This document shows positions 6,914 to 13,523 of a stretch of 21,194 bases of DNA, in pieces. Both the position numbers and the translations under genes were made by a program. The notes below the pieces were generated by a model. The model had not been told where the DNA came from. It did no database searches and saw only the letters and a list, made by a program, of their open reading frames with translations. This DNA is from a virus. Numbering within the stretch: position 1 is the first letter of the stretch; each line of letters begins with the position of its first letter. The stretch lies in the IMG/VR virus record IMGVR_UViG_3300025282_000307, positions 1-21,194 of that record. One strand, written 5' to 3'.

Positions 6914-7166
6914 GTTTAAGAACCCCCTCGTTCAATGCCTTGAAGATTGTTTGCAAGCACCACCTCATCTGTGTTTCCTTGTCAAAGGTTCCATCATGGC
7001 AACCTGTGTGGCAGCCGTAGCAGACAGGGAGAGTAAAGTAATCTGACGCTTTCTTCCCCATGCCTGCTCCTAGCTGACTCACCCTTAGATGATGTGCTTG
7101 AGACTGAGCCCCGCAGTGTATGCAGGGCAACCCCGCCACCCATTCCAAATACTTCCTATCCTTCAC
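6903..7166 (-). CDS. HNH/DUF968-like zinc nuclease domain protein, 87 aa
   Basis: Two zinc knuckles frame a His pair: C15-x2-C18 (CIHCG), H25-H26 (AHHLR), then D42 (KKASDYFTLPVC), C49-x2-C52-H53 and H57. The order Cys pair, HH, G-K-x-x-D, Cys/His cluster matches DUF968 and P1 Ref-type HNH proteins, which cut DNA during recombination. The length is short but normal for the phage form. GTG start at 7166 overlaps the GIY-YIG stop as GTGA. It probably acts with the neighbouring exonuclease and SSB-tail protein. Confidence 0.82.
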   Translation of the reverse strand: MKDRKYLEWVAGLPCIHCGAQSQAHHLRVSQLGAGMGKKASDYFTLPVCYGCHTGCHDGTFDKETQMRWCLQTIFKALNEGVLKRDK

Positions 7167-7798
7167 GCTGCTAACGCAACATCCAGTATCTTACGCAGAG
7201 ACTCATGCGAATTAGCAAGCTCGATTGTTTTGACAGCTACTTTAAGATCAATAGTAAAATGCTCCTTACCTAAGTCATCTGAGACAACCCTGTAGCTATC
7301 TAATCGGTCATGCACATCAGCTTCAACCTTCTTACAGTCATCCACTTCCAGATAATACTCGCAAGTGTACGGACCCCAAGTCCTAGCAGCAGAACGTCTA
7401 CCCTCCAGGTTGTCCGTTGAACCTATCTTATAGACATTCTCAGGATGCCACCTGTTCCTGAAGATATACACATAACCCTCAGGTGGGTAGTCTATCTTAG
7501 ACTGCTTAGGAGGCTTCCTCCCGATGTTTTTGTAAATCCTGGGAAGGGAATCCTCCTCCTTTTCTTTAGGGGAAATAGAGGAAACCACACTTTCATTGTG
7601 GATTAATTCCCAATGGTAGCCCCCGGCTGTGAGTGTCCCTCTCCACCCGCTAATAGCTTTACTGATTGCGCCATGGCTTGATTCACCATGACTATTGGGC
7701 CCTGGAGGGTAATACTGCCCTATCCAACGCCCAGCCTCAGTCATAGAGGGGAAAACCTCCCCCGTTTCAACACATCTAACCCTTATCTTATCCCCCAT
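7163..7798 (-). CDS. GIY-YIG (T5orf172-like) homing-endonuclease-like protein with NUMOD-type N-terminus, 211 aa
   Basis: The C-terminal half is a GIY-YIG domain of the T5orf172 type: GYVYIF (108-113), YKIGSTDN (123-130), R134/R135, E159 in KVEADVHDRL and the late GKEHF (178-182). The N-terminal 65 residues (VRCVETGEVFPSMTEAGRWI, SHGAISKAIS, TAGGYHWEL) look like the NUMOD DNA-recognition repeats of free-standing homing endonucleases. The RBS AGGAGG sits 4 bases before ATG 7798, the best in the window, and overlaps the end of the RNR gene. It lies directly downstream of nrdJ; RNR genes are frequent homes for such elements. Probably mobile; catalytic residues appear intact. Confidence 0.88.
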   Translation of the reverse strand: MGDKIRVRCVETGEVFPSMTEAGRWIGQYYPPGPNSHGESSHGAISKAISGWRGTLTAGGYHWELIHNESVVSSISPKEKEEDSLPRIYKNIGRKPPKQSKIDYPPEGYVYIFRNRWHPENVYKIGSTDNLEGRRSAARTWGPYTCEYYLEVDDCKKVEADVHDRLDSYRVVSDDLGKEHFTIDLKVAVKTIELANSHESLRKILDVALAA

Positions 7799-7806
7799 CT
7801 AACCTC

Positions 7807-9666
7807 CTAGATTTCACAGTGATCGCCAACACAAGCTAATTCCTGGCTGGCTGTGGTTACATCTGCAACTTCCTTAATGGACTGCCAATCAATACTCTTT
7901 GGCATACCCTTTTTCATTTCCTTGTACTCATCCATAGACAAGTCTTCGTAGGGAGCTTGCTCATATATATGCCCCTCATCAGAAGATGGTAGAAATGAAA
8001 TTCCGTTGACAATATCCCAGTTCTCCCAGACCCAAGAGGCAACCTCTGCCCAGGAACCCTCTGGTACATAACAGGTCATGCTGGGTTTGTGTTCACACCA
8101 GTTGATAGCAAAGTGTTTCCATAGCTCCAACTGACTGATAGGGGTTACCTCATGTCTGGTTAATGCCTTTGCTGGAGACTTCATGGGGAAAGAGAACACC
8201 CACGCCTCTGAGTTATAGTTATCCTCCTCATAGGGTACACCAGCGTCCATGAGAGCTTGGGATATTGGATCTTTCTTGTCGTTCCTCACCCTCCTGGTGA
8301 AAAAGCTCGACCAACGGGGGTGGCAGCCACTGGCTGAGTCACAAAGCTGGCTCACCGTTCCAGACGGCTTAATACAGGTGATGGCAGTAGAGGGATTTAT
8401 CCCCAGTATCTTGGCCCACTTCTCATTCACAAGCCTTGCCCAATCCCTAAGGTCATTCAAGTCCTCAGCAGAGCTGTTACGCAGCACTGGGGAATCGTAT
8501 ATGCCAGTAATACTAACCCCTAACAGACGCTCCTCCTCACAATTCACCGTCCAGCCCTTCCTTAGAAACTTGAAGTTTGTCAAGGTTGACTGTAACGTAC
8601 CCAAGATGGTAGCTATCCTAACCTTATCCTTCAGGGTTTCCATAGTATCATTGGGTTTAGCCACAACCTCTGTAAGGTTGCAGAATTGCGCTGGTCTAAG
8701 GATTATTTCCGAGCAGGGATTACATCCAAAATCATGGTTGGGATCTCTCCTTTCGGGGAGCATACTTCCACAAGCCTCGCGATTGAAAATCCCACGCTCA
8801 CCTGATCGACTTTCGTATATAGCCAACCATTCTCGCATGAAAGCGCCCATCTCTGGCTTTTCGGTATAACAAATTGAGTTGTTGGATAGACTTCTTTGAG
8901 GGTTCTCAGCGAACCAGTTTCCCATTTTGGCATGGCGCATCCTCTCGTCACTGTGGTTTGATAGGCTAATCAAGGAAGTCCTACGGACTCCTCCGACTAC
9001 TACGCACTCCCCTATATGGCACATAGCGTCATGCACTTCTATAGAGTTTAGCTTTCTACCCTTTGCTCCTTTCCAGATGTTAGCGAGGTTGATGAGCATA
9101 CGCTCAAAAGGCCAAGGCCCTGAGGCACGACCCCCAAAAGTTTTTAATGGAGCCCCAGACGGCCTGACTTTAGAAACATCTACCTTGGGAACCTTCCCAC
9201 TGTAGAGTAGTCGGACGTACTCATCAAGGGCTGTTGCCCAACCCATCTTGGAGTCCCTTACCACCACAGTAGTGTCGGTCTCAAAGAACTCATCAGCCAC
9301 TTCTGGGAGCTTGGATATATACTGTCTTTCAACAGAGTAGCCCAATCCTGTACCATTCATCTGAATGTAGAGGGATTCACCAAAAACCTTTACATGGTCA
9401 ACAGGGACGTAAGCGCAGTTATACCCACAGATGTTGTCCCTATCCAGGGCTTCCCCAGCGGTCATAAGACACCTCATACTGGGCATCACTTCCTTATTAA
9501 AGATAGCTTCCCTTATTTCAGTGGTAATCTGGGGCGACAACTCGAACCTATCACCAAAATAATCGGAGTACCTATCTACCGTTTCTCCCCAGGTCTCTCT
9601 CCTTTGTAGCTCTGCTAAGTACCTTGCGTACCTAGAGATAGCAATGTAATCGTCATATACTGTCAC
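7807..9666 (-). CDS. nrdJ: class II adenosylcobalamin-dependent ribonucleotide reductase, monomeric type, 619 aa
   Basis: Makes deoxyribonucleotides for phage replication using coenzyme B12 as radical source, without oxygen dependence. Landmarks fit the Lactobacillus leichmannii RTPR scheme: N316-P-C318-S-E320 (NPCSEI) supplies the thiyl cysteine and catalytic Glu and Asn, C329 lies 11 residues on (FCNLTEVV, equal to the 408/419 spacing), C84 in NCAYVPVD is the likely redox partner, and the C-terminus ends C612-x4-C617 (CVGDHCEI) for re-reduction. KPSGTVSQL near 433-441 is also conserved. At 619 residues it is over 100 shorter than RTPR, as in compact phage forms. GTG 9666 overlaps the resolvase-like gene (GTGA). 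It implies a host that makes or imports B12. Confidence 0.95.
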   Translation of the reverse strand: MTVYDDYIAISRYARYLAELQRRETWGETVDRYSDYFGDRFELSPQITTEIREAIFNKEVMPSMRCLMTAGEALDRDNICGYNCAYVPVDHVKVFGESLYIQMNGTGLGYSVERQYISKLPEVADEFFETDTTVVVRDSKMGWATALDEYVRLLYSGKVPKVDVSKVRPSGAPLKTFGGRASGPWPFERMLINLANIWKGAKGRKLNSIEVHDAMCHIGECVVVGGVRRTSLISLSNHSDERMRHAKMGNWFAENPQRSLSNNSICYTEKPEMGAFMREWLAIYESRSGERGIFNREACGSMLPERRDPNHDFGCNPCSEIILRPAQFCNLTEVVAKPNDTMETLKDKVRIATILGTLQSTLTNFKFLRKGWTVNCEEERLLGVSITGIYDSPVLRNSSAEDLNDLRDWARLVNEKWAKILGINPSTAITCIKPSGTVSQLCDSASGCHPRWSSFFTRRVRNDKKDPISQALMDAGVPYEEDNYNSEAWVFSFPMKSPAKALTRHEVTPISQLELWKHFAINWCEHKPSMTCYVPEGSWAEVASWVWENWDIVNGISFLPSSDEGHIYEQAPYEDLSMDEYKEMKKGMPKSIDWQSIKEVADVTTASQELACVGDHCEI

Positions 9667-10034
9667 TCTGTCCCTCCGTAGTTTTCTGGGATGTCAAAAT
9701 CATCCTCTCCTTCTCCAACCAAGATCGGGGGGTTGGTCTCCCCTAGCGCTGCTACCAACAGATTCAATAGATCGCTCATGTTGACCAAGGCGTACATCTT
9801 GGAGCTATTGTACTCACCTAAGACAACGGTGGGTATCAAGTCCTCCCCAGAGCCTGCCTCAGCCTGCGCCATTGCCTCTGTAAGGAACTTTGACAGCTTC
9901 CTGCGGTACTTGCATTCAATCCCCAAGTAGGGGTGCTTAACGTCCAGAGGCGTCCTCCTGTCAGCCACAGGGATTCTCTCCCCGCCTGTCCTGAGGGCTA
10001 CCCTCCGCTCGAATCTTTTCCAGTTTTTGTCCAC
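9663..10034 (-). CDS. PD-(D/E)xK nuclease, Holliday-junction-resolvase-like, 123 aa
   Basis: The short core has E9 in FERRVA, D31 in TPLDVKHP, E40-C-K42 in GIECKYR, and Q57 in AMAQAEA. This E-D-ExK-Q pattern over about 60 residues matches archaeal Hjc-type resolvases and small phage VRR/Hjc-like nucleases. The acidic C-terminus (GEGEDDFDIPEN) is unrelated to catalysis. GTG start at 10034 gives an N-terminus (MDKNWKRFERRVA) typical of the family. It overlaps the upstream gene by 74 bases and nrdJ by 4. It probably resolves branched DNA before packaging. Confidence 0.8.
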   Translation of the reverse strand: MDKNWKRFERRVALRTGGERIPVADRRTPLDVKHPYLGIECKYRRKLSKFLTEAMAQAEAGSGEDLIPTVVLGEYNSSKMYALVNMSDLLNLLVAALGETNPPILVGEGEDDFDIPENYGGTE

Positions 10035-10215
10035 GATAGACCTTTACGTCCTCTAGTTTCCCAAAGTGTTTAAACGCTGCCATTACAAACTCATGTAGCT
10101 CTGGGATTGTCTTGATGTATTCCCACTTAGCTCTTTTTCCTGCTGGTGTGTCGCTGAAGAGCAGCTCTTCCTTCCACCTCGATTCTCTCCTGCCACTCTC
10201 CTCTCGTTTCGCCAT
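9961..10215 (-). CDS. hypothetical basic protein, 84 aa
   Basis: Very basic N-terminus (MAKREESGRRESRWKEELLF), then KRAKWEYIKTIPELHEFVMA and GKLEDVKVYRGQKLEKI, which look like a folded helical region. The last 25 residues overlap the resolvase gene by 74 bases and are low in hydrophobics, so they may not be under strong selection. No family recognised. A GTTTAAAC palindrome (10068-10075) lies inside. The RBS is weak, so the start is uncertain. Confidence 0.55.
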   Translation of the reverse strand: MAKREESGRRESRWKEELLFSDTPAGKRAKWEYIKTIPELHEFVMAAFKHFGKLEDVKVYRGQKLEKIRAEGSPQDRRGENPCG

Positions 10216-10420
10216 CTTTAAACCATAAGTCCATTTCGATTAGTTTTTCCTTTAGGACTTCCTTAAAGGGTCTAGTTACCCCATCAATAGTCATAGTGGA
10301 GTGTTTATCCACCCAACATGAATCACACATTGGAGATGGACTAAGCTGGGTGACTCGCTTGTAATCACAAACGGGACACCATGTCGGATACGTCTTTGTA
10401 TATGTCGAGTCTGAATTCAC
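10127..10420 (-). CDS. zinc-finger protein, 97 aa
   Basis: Two knuckles, C15-x2-C18 (WCPVCDY) and C32-x2-C35 (MCDSCW), form a likely zinc site in the N-terminal third. The remainder is helical and charged (FKEVLKEKLIEMDLWFKDG, then GEWQERIEVEGRAAL). I prefer GTG 10420, with GGAG about 11 bases upstream; a longer reading from ATG 10471 would overlap the previous gene by 107 bases. It overlaps both neighbours, so this stretch packs three frames. Function unknown, possibly nucleic-acid binding. Confidence 0.6.
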   Translation of the reverse strand: MNSDSTYTKTYPTWCPVCDYKRVTQLSPSPMCDSCWVDKHSTMTIDGVTRPFKEVLKEKLIEMDLWFKDGETRGEWQERIEVEGRAALQRHTSRKKS

Positions 10421-10820
10421 TTCGTAGGGTCTCCAGTTCTTCGTTGGTGCAGAGGGTGCGAGCAACGTCACTTAGAGAATCTATAAGCTCATCCATAGCC
10501 TCAACGTGGGTTTTTAAAAGATTCTTTGCATCGTCCAGGGTGGTAGGGTTCCAGCCTTCCTCAGCATACTGAGCTAGATCACGTTTGGTCATGTCAAGCT
10601 CTACCGCTGCTTTCGTACAGGCTTCCTCACCATCCCTGTGCAGTGCTTTTATCCTATCTTCCACAGTTACAATCCTCAGTCGCTTAGTTTTCTTTCTTGA
10701 GTGCAAGATAGGCACGACCAACTCCCTGCCTAGAGCCTCTATGCACTCAGTCCTAGAGCCGTATACTACACCCGTTTCTAGGTCTATGATACTACCGATT
10801 GCTACGAGGTGGCTTACCAT
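10365..10820 (-). CDS. hypothetical helical protein, 151 aa
   Basis: The first 25 residues (AIGSIIDLETGVVYGSRTEC) look like a small beta-hairpin, and the next part is a basic helix (HSRKKTKRLRIVTVEDRIKA). After that, residues 60-150 are long alternating helices, with a Met-Asp-Glu-Leu-Ile segment and a C-terminal EELETLRSEFRLDIYKDV, that could form a coiled coil. No family recognised. It overlaps its neighbours by 29 and 56 bases. Confidence 0.65.
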   Translation of the reverse strand: MVSHLVAIGSIIDLETGVVYGSRTECIEALGRELVVPILHSRKKTKRLRIVTVEDRIKALHRDGEEACTKAAVELDMTKRDLAQYAEEGWNPTTLDDAKNLLKTHVEAMDELIDSLSDVARTLCTNEELETLRSEFRLDIYKDVSDMVSRL

Positions 10821-11334
10821 CCCACAGTTTCCTCATCTCCGCTAGACCTTCCCCAGCTTTCTTGGCGTTGTCCGGCCTCCAGTAGGGGTTGTCATGGCCT
10901 CGTTGCTTAGGCTGCGCCATAAGATAGTTTGAATCCCAATTAACGTGCTTGAATCCAAGACCACCGGAATAAACCTCTGCGCTCTTCGCGAATACTGCCT
11001 GACTGCCCATCTCCTCCAGATCGTCCTGGTTCATATCCTCCAGGTGAACCTCCCTAGTCCCTGGCCTCCAGTGTAGGCTTTCACCTACCTTGGGCTCAAA
11101 ATTCTGTAGATCAAAGTATATATCCCAGGCCTCTCGCAAGATAGGGCTGTCGTTCCGCTCCTCTGGGGGGATCAAGTTAGAGATCCTCTCTATTTGAGTA
11201 AGACACCTGTTCAGATGACTCTCCTTAGGAACTGTCCCGTCCTTGCTTTTTCTTTGATTTGCAACGGCTTCCTTTAGGGAATTACGGACAACTTGCATAG
11301 AAGCGTTGAGTAATTGTTCTTTTCCTGGTTTCAT
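10792..11334 (-). CDS. hypothetical protein, first gene of the minus-strand metabolic operon, 180 aa
   Basis: ATG 11334 lies beside the large intergenic region, with only a weak GAGAAAC leader upstream. The N-terminal 60 residues are helical and basic (NSLKEAVANQRKSKDG, CLTQIERISNLIPPEE). The C-terminal half is rich in aromatics and turns (FKHVNWDSNYLMAQPKQRGH, NPYWRPDN). No family or catalytic motif recognised. As the promoter-proximal gene it may be among the earliest made. Confidence 0.68.
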   Translation of the reverse strand: MKPGKEQLLNASMQVVRNSLKEAVANQRKSKDGTVPKESHLNRCLTQIERISNLIPPEERNDSPILREAWDIYFDLQNFEPKVGESLHWRPGTREVHLEDMNQDDLEEMGSQAVFAKSAEVYSGGLGFKHVNWDSNYLMAQPKQRGHDNPYWRPDNAKKAGEGLAEMRKLWDGKPPRSNR

Positions 11335-11748
11335 AAATTGTTTCTCATATAGTAATAAGAGCTAGAACGTAAGTGTTTGATTAACAAAGGTTTCTAGTTC
11401 GTGTGAGTTTGAGTTGTAACCGCTTATACAGTCTAGCATTGTCGAGTTACCGCCTAACTCTTATTAGTATAGAGGGTGTAATGTTTCCGACATACAAATC
11501 ATGAGGCTCCTCTGTGCCTCCATCGGATAAGTAGCAGAGACTGGAGCATAACCTTTGAGCCAGGGATAAACCGCCGTTAGCGTGATCGTTGTTCGATCTG
11601 GGCATGGGCCAGCCTTGTTATTGGTGGGCGGATAACTTGCGACAGTACCATGTAGTCTCCGTAGGGGCCGATCACATACGGCTCATTAGAATAACTTTAT
11701 TTAATTGACAGATGTTGCAATAAAACAACACTATGAAGAAACGGTAGA
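11335..11748. other. 414-base non-coding region with many inverted repeats; candidate structured RNA or control region
   Basis: No convincing reading frame on either strand. The left part (11353-11467) is framed by TAATAAGAG and CTCTTATTA, a perfect 9-bp inverted repeat about 100 bases apart. It encloses CTAGAA/TTCTAG and GTAAC/GTTAC pairs. The right, GC-richer part has hairpins GAGGC/GCCTC (11503-11520), GATCG/CGATC with loop TTGTT (11584-11598) and GGGCCG/CGGCTC with one G-T pair (11665-11684), plus long-range GAGACT (11537-11542) with AGTCTC (11654-11659). It separates divergent genes and must hold their promoters. A minus-strand TATACT (11466-11471) lacks a matching -35. Confidence 0.55.
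11705..11734 (+). promoter_or_regulatory. possible sigma70 promoter for the small plus-strand genes
   Basis: A perfect -35 hexamer, TTGACA (11705-11710), is followed after 18 bases by CACTAT, which matches only three of six -10 positions. Transcription would start just before GTG 11749, giving a very short leader. The -35 is clear; the -10 is not. Confidence 0.28.
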
Positions 11749-11958
11749 GTGGCTAAGAAAAAGTTTGATCCCTGGAATGCAGAGGAATGGCTGTATACAG
11801 AATTTCTACAGGCTGCGGGGCCCATAAGTAGGGCCTGGGTAGAACGAGAATTCCAGAGGCGTAGGTATTTGCATGGGGGAAAGCCTGAGGTGCTAAATAT
11901 GTGCCTTCAGAGGCTTGGAATAAGGGATGAGGGGCTGATGTTGTGTCCTCCGACCTAG
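11749..11958 (+). CDS. small hypothetical protein, 69 aa
   Basis: GTG start at 11749, with the weak leader GGTA just upstream. The product is basic and aromatic (MAKKKFDPWNAEEWLYTEF, then ISRAWVEREFQRRRYLHGG), with two cysteines near the end. It is one of only two plus-strand genes between the two minus-strand blocks. The next gene starts inside it at 11943. I do not recognise the family. Confidence 0.6.
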   Translation: MAKKKFDPWNAEEWLYTEFLQAAGPISRAWVEREFQRRRYLHGGKPEVLNMCLQRLGIRDEGLMLCPPT

Positions 11959-12110
11959 ATAGGGCCTCCCAGAAGAACCACAGACGCTTGAGGCGTCAGA
12001 GAAACCTAGTCCAGAGGGATTCCTGGGGAAAAAAAGGAGGCGGCCCCATGAGAGACCGCTCCAAGTTTGCCAGAAAGCCTAAATATCCTGATACCAAGCA
12101 CTTAGACTAG
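11943..12110 (+). CDS. small, strongly basic protein, 55 aa
   Basis: GTG 11943 overlaps the end of the previous gene by 16 bases and the frame runs to TAG 12108. The product is about one third Arg/Lys (SQKNHRRLRRQRNLVQRDSW, KFARKPKYPDTKH). Short R/K-rich proteins with an RNH-like segment, overlapping a neighbour, are common in podoviruses and probably bind nucleic acid. The 3' end overlaps the convergent minus-strand gene by 32 bases. The frame has no other use in this stretch, but it is short. Confidence 0.5.
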   Translation: MSSDLDRASQKNHRRLRRQRNLVQRDSWGKKGGGPMRDRSKFARKPKYPDTKHLD

Positions 12111-12531
12111 TGTAGGCGTACCCAGTAGGTACTGTGTTACCTTTCTTATCGTGCATAAAGTCGCAAACGTACTCCTCTTTAGCTACTTGCTTTGCGTAGT
12201 ACAGGTCATGGGCCCTAGAGTTGACCTCCTGACAGGCAGCCATAACACCTTTGATCGCGTCCTTGCTCTCTTGCATTTGATCCTCTTGTATCTCAAAGAG
12301 GGCCTCAGTTGCTTTGTACTGAGCCAAGACCATTATGTCTTCTACTCTGTCCAGGGCTCCGGTATCGCCGTCCTCGTCCTGCCCCATGCAGTATTGCGGG
12401 ACTAACTGGTTCATAACAGCTTGAATTATTCCCTGCTGTGCATCTGCCAGCTTTCCAGCTTCGTAGGCACGATGTTTAGGGGTTTTCTTTTGAACATTCC
12501 AGGGGTTGTTCTTACCTTTGGGTAGCTTCAT
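12079..12531 (-). CDS. hypothetical helical protein, 150 aa
   Basis: ATG 12531 has GAGG about 6 bases upstream. After a basic N-terminus (MKLPKGKNNPWNVQKKTPKH) the protein is a long series of acidic helices (VEDIMVLAQYKATEALFEIQ, DQMQESKDAIKGVMAACQEV) ending in an aromatic segment. Heptad spacing suggests a helical bundle. It is the last gene of the minus-strand accessory cluster and converges with the basic 55-residue gene. No family recognised. Confidence 0.68.
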   Translation of the reverse strand: MKLPKGKNNPWNVQKKTPKHRAYEAGKLADAQQGIIQAVMNQLVPQYCMGQDEDGDTGALDRVEDIMVLAQYKATEALFEIQEDQMQESKDAIKGVMAACQEVNSRAHDLYYAKQVAKEEYVCDFMHDKKGNTVPTGYAYTSLSAWYQDI

Positions 12532-12542
12532 ATATACCTCGT

Positions 12543-12731
12543 TCAGTCTAGGGTTTTAGGCGAAACTATGGGATAGGTCATCCCAGGCTGCGCCCGACGT
12601 TCACCGTAATTTAACTTACGGATGAAAACAGTAGATACACCAAACTCATTAGCTATTAGATCGGGGTGCGTCCCTTCTCTTAGCTCAATGTAGATTTGTT
12701 CAACTTCCAGATCTGTGATTCTTTTAGGCAT
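12543..12731 (-). CDS. small helix-turn-helix DNA-binding protein, 62 aa
   Basis: Residues about 8-42 (EQIYIELREGTHPDLIANEF, then GVSTVFIRKLNYGERR) form a classic HTH: a helix, 'DLIANEFGVS' as turn, and a recognition helix ending in x-x-G-x-R-R. ATG 12731 follows a GAGGAAACC leader (12737-12745) with 5 bases between. Its own promoter lies just upstream and is covered by a 7-bp inverted repeat, which fits autoregulation. It is probably a phage regulator, though the family is too generic to name. Confidence 0.75.
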   Translation of the reverse strand: MPKRITDLEVEQIYIELREGTHPDLIANEFGVSTVFIRKLNYGERRAQPGMTYPIVSPKTLD

Positions 12732-12763
12732 ACAGGGGTTTCCTCGATTACTTTGAAACCCTC

Positions 12764-12792
12764 ACAATACCTGGGAACATAGGGTATTGCAA
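12764..12792 (-). promoter_or_regulatory. sigma70-like promoter with operator-like inverted repeat, upstream of the HTH gene
   Basis: On the minus strand TTGCAA (12787-12792) and TATTGT (12764-12769) are separated by exactly 17 bases. CAATACC (12765-12771) and GGTATTG (12783-12789) form a perfect 7-bp inverted repeat over both hexamers. That places a protein-binding palindrome on top of the polymerase site. The same -10 is used upstream of the 70-residue gene. Confidence 0.45.
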
Positions 12793-12804
12793 GGGCTCCA
12801 GGGT

Positions 12805-12812
12805 GTTTAAAC
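12805..12812. repeat. GTTTAAAC palindrome copy
   Basis: One of at least seven copies of this 8-bp palindrome in the window (10068, 12805, 13942, 14478, 15143, 15160, 15245). This copy is intergenic, just upstream of the HTH promoter and followed by GG. Fewer than one copy is expected by chance in 21 kb. Confidence 0.6.
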
Positions 12813-12815
12813 GGT

Positions 12816-13181
12816 TTACTCTGAGCTTAGACTAATTGAGGCGTTGTCTATAGCGTGTAGGGTTATTGAGTCCCTGTCGCCGATTACGCCCTGACAGAAG
12901 CGGTATACAACGTGCCCTGCTCCGGCGTGCTTGACTAGACTCACCGCAAAATCAGTCGCGCCCGTTTTCGGGTCAGATATAGCAGTCAACTCTACAGCAC
13001 CTTTCCAGGTTGAGATCCTGGCGGTCATAATGTCGTCAGACCGTCCAGTGACGGTTGAAACGGTATCTTTTGAACTGTTCTCCACTCCACAAAAGAAGTG
13101 GGAACCCTTGCGGGTGTATCCCTCGTCCTGTCTAGCTGAGGGGTCGTCGCAAAACTTCCGGTATAGATCTTTTTTCATCAT
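12816..13181 (-). CDS. hypothetical protein, 121 aa
   Basis: I start it at ATG 13181, which overlaps the previous stop as ATGA and has GGGAG upstream. The frame is open to 13229, but that adds only out-of-frame neighbour sequence. The N-terminus is a charged helix ([20 protein letters not shown]). The rest is beta-like with many Thr, Ser and Val (TARISTWKGAVELTAISD, TDFAVSLVKHAGAGHVVYRF). No family recognised. Confidence 0.65.
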   Translation of the reverse strand: MMKKDLYRKFCDDPSARQDEGYTRKGSHFFCGVENSSKDTVSTVTGRSDDIMTARISTWKGAVELTAISDPKTGATDFAVSLVKHAGAGHVVYRFCQGVIGDRDSITLHAIDNASISLSSE

Positions 13182-13378
13182 ACTCTCCCTGTCCGGTAAT
13201 CGTATATAGCTTTCTGGATGTCTCGACACAAATCATCTAGCTTGTCTAAGTCTGTTAAGTAGGTGACAAGACGGTCGCCGTTCTCCTTTTTAATATGGAG
13301 TAGAGTGCCGTTCGATCTAGGTGTGCCTACCCTAAATTGTACATATTCTGGGTATATTTCAACGTCTAAATTGCTCAT
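13178..13378 (-). CDS. small hypothetical protein, 66 aa
   Basis: ATG 13378 overlaps the stop of the SEC-C gene (ATGA) and follows GAGGTAAACC, a variant of the local leader. The sequence is a likely beta-sheet of about 40 residues ([33 protein letters not shown]), followed by a helix ([15 protein letters not shown]). Function unknown. Confidence 0.62.
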   Translation of the reverse strand: MSNLDVEIYPEYVQFRVGTPRSNGTLLHIKKENGDRLVTYLTDLDKLDDLCRDIQKAIYDYRTGRV

Positions 13379-13521
13379 TCTGGTTTACCTCTATGACAGT
13401 GTTTAGACTTACTACCAGAACCGCATGGGCACAACTCATTCCTACCTACCTTAGGATATGAGCGTACCAGGGTTATTCCACCCCTACGGCTGCGTTGCCT
13501 TTTAACTTTGTATTCGTTCAC
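13375..13521 (-). CDS. SEC-C motif zinc-binding microprotein, 48 aa
   Basis: GTG start at 13521 with GAGG upstream; the stop overlaps the next gene's ATG. The N-terminus is basic ([15 protein letters not shown]). The C-terminus is a SEC-C motif, [20 protein letters not shown], with the C-x-C and C-H ligands (C31, C33, C42, H43) intact. SEC-C tails are best known from the end of SecA and from many stand-alone bacterial proteins, where they bind zinc and mediate contacts with partners such as SecB or ribosomes. Here the whole protein is little more than the motif. It could mimic or compete with host SEC-C domains. Confidence 0.78.
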   Translation of the reverse strand: MNEYKVKRQRSRRGGITLVRSYPKVGRNELCPCGSGSKSKHCHRGKPE

Positions 13522-13523
13522 TG

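Noticed and set aside
8249-8869. 206-codon plus-strand frame
   Set aside because: It lies fully inside nrdJ on the opposite strand; nrdJ is certain, and this product shows no domain.
11555-11580. Sequence resembling the B12 box of a cobalamin riboswitch (GAGCCAGGGATAAACCGCC)
   Set aside because: The presence of a B12-dependent RNR made it tempting, but no other conserved riboswitch segment is found on this strand, and nrdJ lies on the other strand more than 1.5 kb away.
11584-11600. GTTCGATC-like T-arm of a tRNA
   Set aside because: No matching acceptor stem, D arm or anticodon arm; the bases form a local GATCG/CGATC hairpin.
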